DNA of 64,000 bases from Tritrichomonas musculus (GCA_039105265.1 JAPFFF010000002.1:2356001-2420000), one strand, 5' to 3'. Shown: positions 36,120 to 47,044, numbered from the stretch's first letter. The notes: generated by a model from the sequence alone, not told the origin. Numbers and translations: made by a program.

Positions 36120-36208
36120 TTTAGCCGTATAGAAAATACATTTTTGTGTGCAATAAAATGATTGCGCGCTTTAGCAAGCGCTCTCAGCACTTTTTTGCAT
36201 AGCAAAAA

Positions 36209-36865
36209 GTGATGACTCTAAGAGCAGCTAGAATACTAAGCAGTGAAACAGACAATACGATAAAGCAAGAGCAAAACACTAATGTTAACATAAAGATAAC
36301 GCCACGGCAGCAACCACAACAGCAACAACCAGCACAGCCAAACGTAAATTTTACTCAAGCCAACCAGCCAAAGGATTCGTTACCGGCTGGTCAGGCTTTA
36401 CATACACAGATGACGAATCCGGATTATCCATCTCCATCAGCAGCAGTAACAAACAGCAATTCCCTGTTGGCGCAAGAGAGAGGCATTACAGATTTAGGCA
36501 AATTCATTGACTCGAACGGAGTTCGCGGTCTTGAGTTAGATTCATTAGAGAAGAAAAATAGGTTCCTGGAGTTGCTCGTTGAGATGTACTCTGAGAATCC
36601 ACTAAAAGTAAACTCATATGTAGTATGTAAGAGTGGTACATTAATGAGCATGATAAAGCTACTAACAGATTGCGATAAAGTAGATTTCGTTCTGGATGAC
36701 TATGAAGTTGGTTGTGGTTGCTCTGCTTCTACTGCAAAGCTGATAAAGATAGACAAAATACTTGTCACTAAGGATGGCCGTACAGAAGAGTTAAAGTATT
36801 GCTATAACGATATCTATACCGAATTCATTAAATATGGGATATCACTGAAGCTGTGCTCTCCCTGA
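36209..36865 (+). CDS. Conserved Maverick ARILSSE protein, outer
   Basis: 218 residues. N-terminus MMTLRAARILSSETDNTIKQ, then KQEQNTNVNIKI, a Gln/Pro-rich linker, and a C-terminal conserved domain (ENPLKVNSYVVCKSGTLMSM; VGCGCSAST; ILVTKDG; YNDIYTEFIKYGIS). Counterpart of 30507-31064; the two Cys-containing GCxC blocks are shared. Unknown function, but kept in both elements with the same N-terminal tag. Confidence 0.6.
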   Translation: MMTLRAARILSSETDNTIKQEQNTNVNIKITPRQQPQQQQPAQPNVNFTQANQPKDSLPAGQALHTQMTNPDYPSPSAAVTNSNSLLAQERGITDLGKFIDSNGVRGLELDSLEKKNRFLELLVEMYSENPLKVNSYVVCKSGTLMSMIKLLTDCDKVDFVLDDYEVGCGCSASTAKLIKIDKILVTKDGRTEELKYCYNDIYTEFIKYGISLKLCSP

Positions 36866-36909
36866 GGTCGAAAAACTTCGTTATTGCTAATTTTTTTTAT
36901 TGCCAGAAA

Positions 36910-37077
36910 AATGTCTGGCAAGGTAAAGCAATACTACCACACTAATATACAACACAACATAGACATCCTGGCAGAAGAAATAGAGAGACGTTAACGACAT
37001 AGAGAATAGATTATTGAGCATTAAAAACAAAATTAAGGCTGTAAAGGAATTGATTCAGGCCTTGAACAATGCTAAAT
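36910..37077 (+). pseudogene. Small coiled-coil gene of the outer Maverick, broken
   Basis: Lysine/leucine/isoleucine-rich helix-coding sequence directly after the ARILSSE gene. It resembles in character the intact coiled-coil gene 30254-30487 beside the same neighbour in the inner element. About one break. Confidence 0.4.
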
Positions 37078-40000
37078 AATGTTCGTTTATTTTTCCGCTT
37101 ACTTTCCCTACTATGCTCTGTTGTATCTTCAATGTGAGTGCATAATCTTCATCCAGGATTCTTCCATCATAGAGTATTACATCGCCAATCTGGTACACGT
37201 TTGCATCATCAACGTAGAATAAATAGTCACCATGGGTCGCAAAGGTTATACATCCGTTTTCTTCATCGACGCTAGTAATGACACCAACGAATTCCTTCCA
37301 GGTTCCATCAACAATAACTGAACAGATACAATCAGTGCTATCAGTAATGGCGCTGCTAATGAATCGTTTAGCTTCTGTATCGTACTTATATACATGTCTT
37401 GATAGATATACAGGTTTACCAATCTTGTAATCTGATATTTCTTCACCAGCTTCTATAGGGCAGTAATGAGTGATGGTAGTGTTGGAATTGATTTTAGCAT
37501 AGGCATTACCGTCTATATCACATGCATTCATAACACAAACTTTTGATTGAGTAATCTCCAATACAGTTATTTCATTGTATTTGATGGTCGCTGTATCACT
37601 TTTTACATTAATATCGAAATCTAACCATCTCTCCTTCGAACTATCCAGTTGATTGCCAATGCTAAATATTCTTGCATTTCGAGAATGATTTGGTTTCATG
37701 ACCATGAGAGGTGCATCGCTACATGTCTGATTTGCTCCACCCAATGTCAGGATGTTGTTTGGGTCTTTGATATAAATTTCTCCACTAATATCGGTAAAAT
37801 ACTCTTTTGGTATATCTGTCTTCAATGCATATTTTCCTTCTGCTGTTGTTTTTGTTTCGTATTGAGCCATATCTGGTAAAGAAGATTGAAGTGCATATTT
37901 GTTATCAGATTCACTCTTCAAAGCATAATCATTTAATGTGTTCATCAATGATTCTTCAATAACCAAATTAGTTGGAATTGTTGGTATATCCGTCTTCAAT
38001 GCATAAGCATCTAAAGATGCCTGCAAGCTTTGCTTGTAATCCTGTAGTGTAGTCGTTAATGATTCATCTGTAACAATATTCTCTGGTAGTGTTGGTATAT
38101 CTGTCTTCAGAGCATAATCCTGTAATGCAGTCGTTAATGATTCGCCTGTAACTATATTCTCTGGTAGAGTTGGTATATCTGTCTTCAATGCATATTTACC
38201 TTCTGCAACTGTTTTCGTTTCATACTTATCTAATTCATATGCGAGCTCATCTTCATCGACGAACTTCTCATCAGCCTGACCACTAGTATAATATGGTGTC
38301 AAATCAACAGGTTCTGGTAATTCACTCTTTAATGCATAATTATTTTTTACGAAGTTCATATTTGGAATACAATATTCGTCATAAACATCAGGTTTGTATG
38401 AATAACTTACTGATTCTAAATTGACATCATAGTTATCATTATATCTGAATGTTCCACCATAATAGCGATAATAAATAGACAAAGTATTTTCATCTTTCAT
38501 GTAATGATAATATTCTACATCTTCACTATCAAATAAATATTCTCCTGAAATATCATCATTATTGTAAGAACCTTTTACTATTAATGATGATTTCTTTAAT
38601 ATTTTGCATAAATCTCCATCCAAATTTACGATATTCGTTCTTCTATCTTCATCATTGGTTGTTCCGTTTACGAAGTGTGTAGTGATTGATAATTCTTGTG
38701 TTATATTTTCGGTTGATATGATATCTGTCTTCAATGCATAAGCATCTAAAGATGCCTGCAAGCTTTGCTTGTAATCCTGTAGTGTAGTCGTTAATGATTC
38801 ATCTGTAACAATATTCTCTGGAATCTCACCTTTCAGTTTGCTCTGGTGTTTGTTAATGAGCTCCATTGTTGCCTTTGCTGTCAGTACTTGTTTGTCTGTA
38901 AGTTCTTCACCCATGCCCAGTACAGGTCTCTTTCCGTATTCTCTAATGAGCTTTACTGTTGCTGCTTGTTTGGGGCTACAAACGAGCAGGAAAGGATATT
39001 CGTATTCGACCTTAATTGTTCCCTGATAGCTCTCTTCTGAGCTGCATGTTAGTTCTCTATCATTGCCCATAACGTATTCACATTCAGAGCCTTCAACGCT
39101 AATCTGTATCTTCCATCCTTCAGCTATACCGTTACAGAAGTATTTATACACATATTGTTCACCTGGAATGATTTCTTCTGTGTTTACCAGTTGCAGTTCA
39201 TCTGTACGATTCACATCTGTTGCCGATAAGAATTCAGTATGAGGGATTATTTCTTCCAGTTCGAGCTCCACACCTTTTGCTTCGTTAGCAGCCATAGAGA
39301 TACCTTTAATAGACCTTATTGCTCCATTAGCTATTGTCATTGGTAGCCCTACAGGATTCGCAAAGTTCATTATGAAGTTGCCGATACTGATAACATCTCT
39401 GACTATATCGAACCAGGTAGTTTTAGGCTTGAAGTTATCTATTTCATCCTGTAGCTTCTTGCATGCATCCTGTAAGCTGCTGATATGGTTCACTGCTATG
39501 TCTACTGTATTGCCTAATGAATTCAGCACAAATACGTGGCTTTCTATGTTCTCTCCTATGACTATTCCTGTTGTCTGTATGTTGTAGTTGGTGTACAATG
39601 TTGTGCAAGATTCAGGCCTTGGCGATACCGTATAGTAACCAGAGCCGGCCAGAAACTCAAATGTGTTCGTTCCTTCTTCGTAGTCTACATCAGATATAGT
39701 AAATATCAGGTCGTTATTGGATGGCATGAATATAACAAGACCGTCCATTGGTTGTCCGTCAGGGTCTGTATGCTCTATAGTGGAGCTGTAATGATACTCT
39801 AAATGCTCAAAGTAGTTATCTGACTGGAGCTTGTAGTTGTTCAATCCTGATGATTTATACTCGAAGTCAACTTTTACGTCATATTCCTTATCGAGATACT
39901 TTAGTGTTGCTGTATATGAGCAGTCAGCCAAATCTTTTACTGGATACAAGTAAGCTCTCCATGCATCATCATCTTCTTTGTATGTCTTTATTGTGCAATT

Positions 40001-40875
40001 ATCTTTTGCTATGAGCATTCCCTTATCAGCCAGTAATTGCAGTGCATTTCCGGTGCCTGTATAGTCAATCAGTAAATGCAATACATTTCTATTCGCTTCG
40101 TTCTTCTTGATGGCTATAAACGCTACTTCATGTGAGCCTGGATTCTTTCTTGTTGTCTTCAGTGGAATGTTATAGCAGTAATTATTTCCTACCCATTTAC
40201 CATTCTGTTTAGTCATTTTGTAGTCGGTACCGAATGCTTGGTCGTGAAACTCAAATGTTTGCCCTTCAATCAATGCATCAAACTCTTCAGAGCCTGGTTT
40301 ATATCCCCAGTCAGCATAATATTCACCAGTGCCCGTTTCTCCGAATGATTTCATCTCATAGAAGTCTGGAAGGGGTGAACGATAGAGCTTAAAGCAATTC
40401 TCTGCCTCTACCTGGTTGCACTTCAGGTTTGCTACTGTTGAGAGCGTTTTCTGTTTGCCGATGAAGTTTATTCTGAGTGAACCAGAAGTGAATAGCTGTA
40501 GTGGGTTATTATAGCAGTCTCTCTACTGATGTATGATGGAAGAATCACCTCGAATAAATCTCCTGTGTAGCCTATAAAGTCACCTTTAATCTCTAGTTCA
40601 TAATAATCACCTGATTGCGTCTGTGATAGACTATTTTTGTCTATAATGAATTCATCAAGACCATCTTCGTATTGCAGTGATGTTTCTCCATCTGGCTTTA
40701 CTGGATTCTCTTCTAGTACCTTTATTCTTCCTTCATGGTCATTTATTGCATCTAGAATGTTTGTTCCCTTTACGGTCAATTCTCCGTTTACTGTTAAGCT
40801 GTCGAATTGGCCTGAACCTTTCATTACAAAGGCTCCGTTTCTGGCATTAGATTTGGTTATTATTCCAGTCATCAC
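37055..40875 (-). pseudogene. Fibre-like gene of the outer Maverick
   Basis: Very long fibre-type gene. Near its start it has a phage-tail-like FDSLTVNGELTVKGTNILD unit, then beta-rich domains, many ALKTDIPTLPENIVT-type repeats, and a C-terminal domain homologous to the inner fibre (ITHYCPIEAGE, TDCICSVIVDGTWKEFVG, TFATHGDYL, LALFKA). A 95-bp DNA segment is repeated exactly, in frame, at 37992-38086 and 38727-38821. An internal block (HDQAFGTDYKMTKQNGKWVG) is also related to the third element's fibre. Attachment is the likely role, inferred. About one break. Confidence 0.65.
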
Positions 40876-41206
40876 TGTTTATGCTCTTCAGGAATAAAGT
40901 AAAATTATCGGGCGTTATCTCATTCCCGTTCGGGTCAGTAAACCACACTCTGAAGTTCCTTTTAGTGCCTATATATTCATATTTTCTGTTATCATCTGGT
41001 GGTAAAAGATTAGCGTACCACACTAAACTATCACAGTAATTGTCTCTCTGAATGAAACTGCAATAAACTTCTGTTTCGCCATCCAGGTATCCTTCACATG
41101 TAGCTCTACAGTACTGAAATGAGATGTATCTCTGGTTAAGTGAATTGCAGAACTCTGGTGGTAGTTCGTTATTGTTTGCTTTAGTGATAAAGTATGTTTT
41201 TACCAT
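40847..41206 (-). CDS. Small conserved Maverick protein, outer (counterpart of 23992-24321)
   Basis: 119 residues: MVKTYFITKANNNELPPEF, then RYISFQY, DNYCDSLVWYANLL and FRVWFTDPNGNEI. See the inner counterpart for the shared pattern. It overlaps the start of the downstream fibre gene by about 29 bp, so the two are probably expressed together. Unknown small virion-type protein. Confidence 0.6.
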   Translation of the reverse strand: MVKTYFITKANNNELPPEFCNSLNQRYISFQYCRATCEGYLDGETEVYCSFIQRDNYCDSLVWYANLLPPDDNRKYEYIGTKRNFRVWFTDPNGNEITPDNFTLFLKSINSDDWNNNQI

Positions 41207-41236
41207 TTGTGCAATAAAAAAAAATTGTTTACGGCG

Positions 41237-41629
41237 TTACTGTATTATCTGTTTTGTTACTTCTGTGTCATTCTCAGGCTCTTTACTGACCTTTACTGGG
41301 TAGTACTGTATTCCATTATACATCTTCTGTGTGAACTCTATTGTCATCGTGTAAAGATTATCCTCATTGGTTGGTGGTAATGTTTTCGTTTTGCTCTCAG
41401 TGAATGTTATTATTAATCCACCTAAATCGTTCATTATTGTTTCGTGTGTAATGTATTTCTTATCGCCGTAACCTTGTAGGATTATGTATACAGGCTTGAT
41501 GCATGCATTGCCGAACCTGTTAGTGAATGTATCTTTGGCCTGGAAGTACAATGTTGCTTCATTTACGTTGAGCCTTTTTGTCTTCTTGATGTACTCAACG
41601 AATTTCGTTACTGACATGAATTGAGGCAT
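41237..41629 (-). CDS. Unknown outer-Maverick protein between capsid and fibre genes
   Basis: 130 residues, beta-rich, starting MPQFMSVTKFVEYIKKTKRL, with blocks IKPVYIILQGYGDKKYI and NLYTMTIEFTQKMYNG. It belongs to the leftward run capsid, this gene, 119-residue protein, fibre. No counterpart is recognised in the inner element, where the integrase occupies the similar position. Possibly a minor capsid component, from context only. Confidence 0.5.
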   Translation of the reverse strand: MPQFMSVTKFVEYIKKTKRLNVNEATLYFQAKDTFTNRFGNACIKPVYIILQGYGDKKYITHETIMNDLGGLIITFTESKTKTLPPTNEDNLYTMTIEFTQKMYNGIQYYPVKVSKEPENDTEVTKQIIQ

Positions 41630-41731
41630 CTACCTTTTTCCCAGTAAAAAAAATTAAATTCGTTTAAATGAAATCAATTGTATTCATTCACTCTTACTCG
41701 GCTCGTAGAGACTCACCGCATTCGCTAAAGC

Positions 41732-43675
41732 TCATTCGTACCCGGATGGAACACCTGCTGGATAATAATCGACACCATTTACAGACCAGGTAAAGTAAGT
41801 ATCAGAGCAAATCCATGCTTCTGGGCTTGGTGGGTGGATTTGTGGCAATTCAGGTACTGGAATGAAATATGTATCATCCATACCGCGATATAATGGTTGG
41901 CCTCTGAAGGTTACTGTAATGGAATTACTGCCTGTGTCAATGCCATCAAAGACGTAGCCCGCATTGCTTCGTTCGAGCTGGAAGTTAATACCAAATGATG
42001 TTCCGTCACTTCTGCAGTTAGTGTATCTCTTACCGGTAACAGGGTCGTTTAGCGGTTGAGTAAAGCTGTCTTCGAACTCTTGTGTTGCCTCTAATGCTCC
42101 ATCTAATTCGTTAGCGATTAATTGATGTTGGTAGAAGCGAGCTCCACAGGTGCTCTGGAATTCTGTATCCGGATAAGTTCTCTTATTAACCACCAATTGC
42201 ACATTCTGGTACATTATATTCTCGAAGCATGTTATATCTGCAGGGCTCTTAGGGAACATCATTGTGATATTCGTAGCGTTGCGTAATGGAATGCTCTTAC
42301 TGATTTCTAATCCGTTTACCTTTGCTGTGCCCTCAAATATTTCTCTTGTGAGTTCCTGTGATGGTATCAATAATGGTGTTTGCAGTTCTCTGACGAGGCC
42401 TTTATATACATCTGGTTTGAGTCCGAATCCAGCAAGATTGCTTCTGCCTAATTGTATAGTTCCACCAACAACATCTAACACAACTTTACCGACCTTAAGG
42501 TTAATGTTGTCTGCTTTCTTCGATGAAACAAGTAGTGCGCCCTTAAGGTTATTATCTAGAAGTTTTACTGTATCGCCTGCATTAAGGATATAATCAGGAT
42601 TGGAAGCAGCAATGAGCTCTGCGAATACTGCTTTATTACTGTCTTCCTTTGTTACACCATATTTATCGTATTCATCATCTGTGTAGGTAAAATGTATTAC
42701 TATTGGTTCTGCTTCATCGTTATGCGTATCTTTTCTCATTTGTTGAGCTTCACCGCCTTCTGGAACTGTATCAGTGTATGGCTTGCCTGCATTCATTCGT
42801 TGATACTTAATTGTTAGCTCTTGTGTAGGTGCTGGCGAGCCTGAATAGTGCGTAACGATTGAAGATGGAAGGCCAACCTGAGTGAACTTCCTTGTTATTG
42901 GTATTACTGCTGGCATTTGTTCATCTATTTCTTTATCCTCTAGGAACTGTAATGTTTCCTTGACGATATTTGGGTTAACTTGTGCCCATACCATTGCTCT
43001 TAACGATGTCTTTACTTCTTCCTCTATTTCACCGCAAATGGCATTAGGGTACAATTGCCAAGCCTGTAATGCAAGCTGGTCGATAAATGGAATGGTCAAC
43101 TCTATAGTAAGCTTATGTATTTGCCCGTCAGCAATATCTTTGAGGTCTACGTAACAGCCACAGACTGATGGGCTATATTGTGATACATTTTCCCAGGTGC
43201 TGTGAGAGAACTTGGATGTTGCTTTAGCGTCTCTTGGTTTAATGCTGTTATAGGAGAAAGATTCGCGCTGTAATTCATCTTGCCTGTATGAATCTAATAG
43301 TTTGCCGTTAATCCAGAATCTACAGTCTTCATAGAACTCTACCGCGTTCTTGAATCCAACAAATAATTTCATTATGCCGTTAGTGTCTGCAGAAACGTCA
43401 ATCTTTTCTGATAACTTAATACTAAAGTCTAGAAGGATGGTGCTGAATGATTTCTCTATTTGTGTTATTGTATGGCCTGTATGGGTCAATTTTATTCTCG
43501 TTTTTGTTCCTACTGGCATTGGTGCATCCTTATTGGTAAACTCTTCCATCACAAACGAAAATGAATTATCCCCACCGTTGCGTTGTATCAGATTACGCAT
43601 CTTATTCTGGAAGAAAGAAAGAACGTCTCCTTCATTGTTACCTGTGTTCTTAGCTTGAGCGTTTTGGTATGTCAT
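41732..43675 (-). CDS. Major capsid protein candidate, outer Maverick
   Basis: 647 residues, homologous over the whole length to the inner candidate (same length). Diagnostic shared blocks are MMFPKSPADITCFEN, CGARFYQHQL, EFEDSFTQP, QLERSNAGYVFDGID and GQPLYRGMDDTY. It fits the Polinton double jelly-roll major capsid protein in size and context. The central insert differs between the two copies, as a surface loop would. It looks whole. Confidence 0.75.
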   Translation of the reverse strand: MTYQNAQAKNTGNNEGDVLSFFQNKMRNLIQRNGGDNSFSFVMEEFTNKDAPMPVGTKTRIKLTHTGHTITQIEKSFSTILLDFSIKLSEKIDVSADTNGIMKLFVGFKNAVEFYEDCRFWINGKLLDSYRQDELQRESFSYNSIKPRDAKATSKFSHSTWENVSQYSPSVCGCYVDLKDIADGQIHKLTIELTIPFIDQLALQAWQLYPNAICGEIEEEVKTSLRAMVWAQVNPNIVKETLQFLEDKEIDEQMPAVIPITRKFTQVGLPSSIVTHYSGSPAPTQELTIKYQRMNAGKPYTDTVPEGGEAQQMRKDTHNDEAEPIVIHFTYTDDEYDKYGVTKEDSNKAVFAELIAASNPDYILNAGDTVKLLDNNLKGALLVSSKKADNINLKVGKVVLDVVGGTIQLGRSNLAGFGLKPDVYKGLVRELQTPLLIPSQELTREIFEGTAKVNGLEISKSIPLRNATNITMMFPKSPADITCFENIMYQNVQLVVNKRTYPDTEFQSTCGARFYQHQLIANELDGALEATQEFEDSFTQPLNDPVTGKRYTNCRSDGTSFGINFQLERSNAGYVFDGIDTGSNSITVTFRGQPLYRGMDDTYFIPVPELPQIHPPSPEAWICSDTYFTWSVNGVDYYPAGVPSGYE

Positions 43676-43760
43676 GTACTCTTTTGGTTATCAATAAAAA
43701 ACAAAATTACCGGATAATAAAAGCGCAATATAGATTTTTCTCTCTCATGAAAACACACAG

Positions 43761-44042
43761 ATGGCGTTTGGAAGTTGGTTCAAGAATATCGTTAAAGGGG
43801 CAAAGAATATCATCGGAAAGGCCTTACCAGTACTGAAGAAAGGTGCAGAATTGGTCAATAAAGTAGCGCCCATAGCTAAAGACATAATTGGAGGCCCAGT
43901 TGGAGATTTAATCGGAAAAGTTGGTGATGTTGCCGGTAAAGTCAACAATAAATTAAGCGGTAAAAATATGATTGGCGGCAATGCAGGTAAGAGAAAAGTG
44001 CTACTGAATACAGAACAATACCCATTCCTTAATGACTACTAA
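43761..44042 (+). CDS. Small MAFGSWFK protein, outer Maverick copy B
   Basis: 93 residues. The MAFGSWFKNIVKGAKNIIGK N-terminus is an amphipathic basic helix, followed by Gly-rich hydrophobic repeats (VGDLIGKVGDVAGKV) and a tail ending in QYPFLNDY. Diverges from the capsid gene like its inner counterpart at 27484. Possible membrane-active or core protein by analogy with small virion proteins of related viruses. TATTTTTG lies 2 nt after the stop (44045-44052). Confidence 0.6.
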   Translation: MAFGSWFKNIVKGAKNIIGKALPVLKKGAELVNKVAPIAKDIIGGPVGDLIGKVGDVAGKVNNKLSGKNMIGGNAGKRKVLLNTEQYPFLNDY

Positions 44043-44233
44043 GATATTTTTGCCTGGGTGTTAGCTGTAGAGTTTGCATCGCATTTCTTCAGTGAGAGGC
44101 GGGTCGGGAGCCAGTTCAGATAGCTTTAATAATAGATTAACGAATTCAATTACGGTCAAACAGGCTAGAAAGAAATCAGTAAGATTCATTTTAACCGAAA
44201 CAAAATAGAGATTTTTATTCATCATTAAATAGC

Positions 44234-44545
44234 ATGAATCTGAAAATAATAGAGCCCATAACACACCCGAACAAAGAATTTCGTTCACCGGATGAATTCA
44301 ATTTATGGTACAACAAAAATAAAGAATCGGTAGATGCATTAACGACACATAAGCTCAACAAGATGTATCACATAGAAGGATACCGTATAACGAAGATAAA
44401 AGGAGTGCTGATGCTGAAGAAGATGAAAGAACCAGAAGAAGAAAACTATGTAGAAACACAAATCGAGCAATTGAGGAGCGATATAGACCAGATAAAGAAA
44501 GCTATTGGTGAAATCATTAAGGTTGTCAATGGAGAGCAGCAATAA
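44234..44545 (+). CDS. Small conserved Maverick protein with C-terminal coiled coil, outer
   Basis: 103 residues, counterpart of 27742-28122: RSPDEFNLWYNKNKESVDAL against SIIEFDAYYRDHKEEMEKQ, HKLNKMYHIEGYRITK against QLLNKLYKIE...YRITK, and a final heptad helix (QLRSDIDQIKKAIGEIIKVV). Same gene order after capsid and small basic protein. TATTTTTG lies 2 nt after the stop (44548-44555). Unknown function. Confidence 0.6.
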   Translation: MNLKIIEPITHPNKEFRSPDEFNLWYNKNKESVDALTTHKLNKMYHIEGYRITKIKGVLMLKKMKEPEEENYVETQIEQLRSDIDQIKKAIGEIIKVVNGEQQ

Positions 44546-44633
44546 GTTATTTTTGTCCTCCTATAATGTTTGTTTCTCCACCGTCTGTTACCTGCACACA
44601 AAGAGCCGGATAGGAATCTGGATGTCTCCTTTT

Positions 44634-45656
44634 TTAGTCTACCATGAGCTTGTAATAGTAATTAAAGTCTTCCCATGATAGATTCGATGCGGCCTGTGAA
44701 TATATATACCTTAACTGTTGGTCGTTGAAGCAAGGAAAGATGAACAATGATGTAATCTCATTCTTCACATGTGGTTTCAATCCTTTCCATCCCTGAATCA
44801 ACAAGAAATAAGACATGTTCGTATGCCTGCACCGCTTTATTGCTTGGCTGAAAAAAGATTCCTCGTTGGAGAATAACTTGCTGTTACTGATATCATCGAA
44901 GAGCACAAGAGTATGCAAGAATTCTGCTGAATAATTATTCACATGAAGGAGCTCTTTCATTTGCTGTATTCGTTCACCTTCCTGCTGCTCTGTAGTTTCC
45001 CCATGCTTTATCTTATAGTATAAGTTTTTCGCTCCGATAAGATTCCTGATGTAATTCTCTGCATCGGCCTCAGCAATTGTTACGTAAGGCAATGTTGGGC
45101 TGAAAAGGTCTCTTAATGCTCTCCAGCTACGGTCATTTTCTTCTCCATCTTTAGTGACATAAACGAGCAAATGATGTGTGTATAAAAGAGATATCTTAAT
45201 GATTTCCTGTAGGGCAATTACTGTCTTACCCATATTCTGTTTACCTACGATAACATTAACGGAATTGTATTTAATATTTACCGATGGATGGATGGGAGCA
45301 ATGAATGCACCTGACATTTCTTCTTGATGGTCCTTTAGTGTATTCGCTACGATGTTATTTATTTCGTTCAGATTAATTCTGCTGTCGAAGTCATCCATAG
45401 ACACAAGCCCTTGCATTGCCTTATCTATATAGTCGTTTATGTATTGCCTGTATTGATTTATACCGCCCATCCTTTTATATTCTTTATTGATTCCTGGTCG
45501 GTGCAATACTGGCTTTCGTTTCTTTTTCTTGGTGTTATCGGTTAAATATCCTTCGGAACGTGCTCTATTGTTATCATTATCTGAATCAAAGTCGTATTCA
45601 CCAGCTTTATTACCGTATATATCATCATCACTAGAGGCGTAATCGTTATCATTCAT
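44634..45656 (-). CDS. Genome-packaging ATPase (FtsK/HerA type), outer Maverick
   Basis: 340 residues. An acidic, Lys-rich N-terminal ~120 residues precede a P-loop ATPase domain: Walker A GKQNMGKT (138-145) after SVNVIV, Walker B VLFDD (251-255), and a LLVYVTKDGEENDRSW block that parallels VYISKNGSINDSTF of the inner ATPase. DNA packaging is the family role. It is the last gene of a leftward pair with the 450-residue conserved protein, and looks whole. Confidence 0.82.
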   Translation of the reverse strand: MNDNDYASSDDDIYGNKAGEYDFDSDNDNNRARSEGYLTDNTKKKKRKPVLHRPGINKEYKRMGGINQYRQYINDYIDKAMQGLVSMDDFDSRINLNEINNIVANTLKDHQEEMSGAFIAPIHPSVNIKYNSVNVIVGKQNMGKTVIALQEIIKISLLYTHHLLVYVTKDGEENDRSWRALRDLFSPTLPYVTIAEADAENYIRNLIGAKNLYYKIKHGETTEQQEGERIQQMKELLHVNNYSAEFLHTLVLFDDISNSKLFSNEESFFSQAIKRCRHTNMSYFLLIQGWKGLKPHVKNEITSLFIFPCFNDQQLRYIYSQAASNLSWEDFNYYYKLMVD

Positions 45657-45691
45657 TTTACCCTGATATAAAAATAAATATTGCCTTATTT

Positions 45692-47044
45692 TTACTGTGG
45701 TGGTGCTTCTGGTTGATTACCTGGTAGTTGCTCTTCTTGTATACCTGCTGCTCTTCTGAATGCATTTGTTATCTGAACTACTTCTGTTGGCGACATATTG
45801 AACCCTTCTGCTTCAATATAGACAGGAATGAAAGAAATGATTTTCTCCCAGACATTACCTGTAAGATATGGGCTTGCAAATGCATCTGTGGATGCTCTTA
45901 CTTCTCTCTTTGACTTCAATTTCTTCCACATTCCTTCATCAACACTAAGCACCTCTTCCCCGTATACTCTTACCATTGCTGTTGCTACAAATGCTTTCTC
46001 CCAGACGTTAGATGCAACTTTAGCCAGTTTCTTATTACCTGGATATGTTCCATTATTGGCTGATCTGAAGCCTTTATAAATTGGATTAATGATTTTACTT
46101 GTAAATATCTGGAAGACTGTTTTGTTGTGTGGTTGTAATACTTTAGTGTAACCTGCGTGTTCAACAGCGGCTGCGAATTGCGCGCCTTGTTCATTTCTAT
46201 TACGTAATAGTCTAACACCTCTCTCATCATATTCAGGGTTGTACATATCATTAACGAAGCCTTTGAATCCCTTACCATATTCTTTTCTTTCTTCTTCTGT
46301 TGGGTAAGCAGAGTAATATTTATATCTATATGGATATGTGCTGTCGACGGTAGTATAACCGTTAACTATGATAGGTCTATCTGTTTGTCTTTCCCTAACA
46401 ATAACATCTGCTATTCCATCTCCATCTTCATCATCACCGGTTACATGATAGATATCGCTAAATCCATGTTTATCTACCCATCTTTGCGCACCTACAACAC
46501 TTTGTGCATTGTTGATTCTCCTGATGTCCTGTTTGCCACTAAGAACGGCTGGAGCGATTCTATCCATTTGGGCTCCGTATGGTTGCTTTTTTGGTTTCAC
46601 TCTACGTGGTATTGGATGTTGGCTAAAGTAGTTAATAGCGTCAATACTGTCATTCAAGTCTCTACGGTCAACACCTGTTTCTTCTAAACCCTGTCTGAAT
46701 TCATTCATGCGGTCGGTATTGAGAAAGAGTGGATGTTGTCTTTGTTGGTCCATTTGTGTTTGCCTTTTATCACCAGATAAAATATTATTTTCGGTGTTTA
46801 CATTTTCATCATCGTCGGAATCTGACGATAAGTTGAATGGAACAACACTACTTCTCTGATTAGGCGTTGTTGGCTTTATTACATCCTCGAATGTTTCTTC
46901 TACTAAGTTATACAGAAAATCAAATATATTGTTTGTCGTTACTTCATCACTATTGAAGTTGTATGTAGCTAAGAAGTCTGTTACACGCTTCACATTTTCG
47001 AGGTACCTAGTTGATTCCCTGACATCTCCTGCATAGTCATCCAT
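45692..47044 (-). CDS. Conserved Maverick structural-type protein with a calcium-loop-like motif, outer
   Basis: 450 residues. Homologous to the C-terminal part of the 864-residue inner protein, which has an N-terminal extension of roughly 300 residues. The loop DDEDGDGIADVIVRE (~203-215) is followed by RPIIVNGYTTVDSTYPYRYK and the late helical block NNGTYPGNKKLAKVASNVWEK. A DxDxDG pattern suggests metal binding. Upstream of and co-directional with the ATPase, so an assembly or virion function is plausible, but no name can be given. Confidence 0.6.
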   Translation of the reverse strand: MDDYAGDVRESTRYLENVKRVTDFLATYNFNSDEVTTNNIFDFLYNLVEETFEDVIKPTTPNQRSSVVPFNLSSDSDDDENVNTENNILSGDKRQTQMDQQRQHPLFLNTDRMNEFRQGLEETGVDRRDLNDSIDAINYFSQHPIPRRVKPKKQPYGAQMDRIAPAVLSGKQDIRRINNAQSVVGAQRWVDKHGFSDIYHVTGDDEDGDGIADVIVRERQTDRPIIVNGYTTVDSTYPYRYKYYSAYPTEEERKEYGKGFKGFVNDMYNPEYDERGVRLLRNRNEQGAQFAAAVEHAGYTKVLQPHNKTVFQIFTSKIINPIYKGFRSANNGTYPGNKKLAKVASNVWEKAFVATAMVRVYGEEVLSVDEGMWKKLKSKREVRASTDAFASPYLTGNVWEKIISFIPVYIEAEGFNMSPTEVVQITNAFRRAAGIQEEQLPGNQPEAPPQ

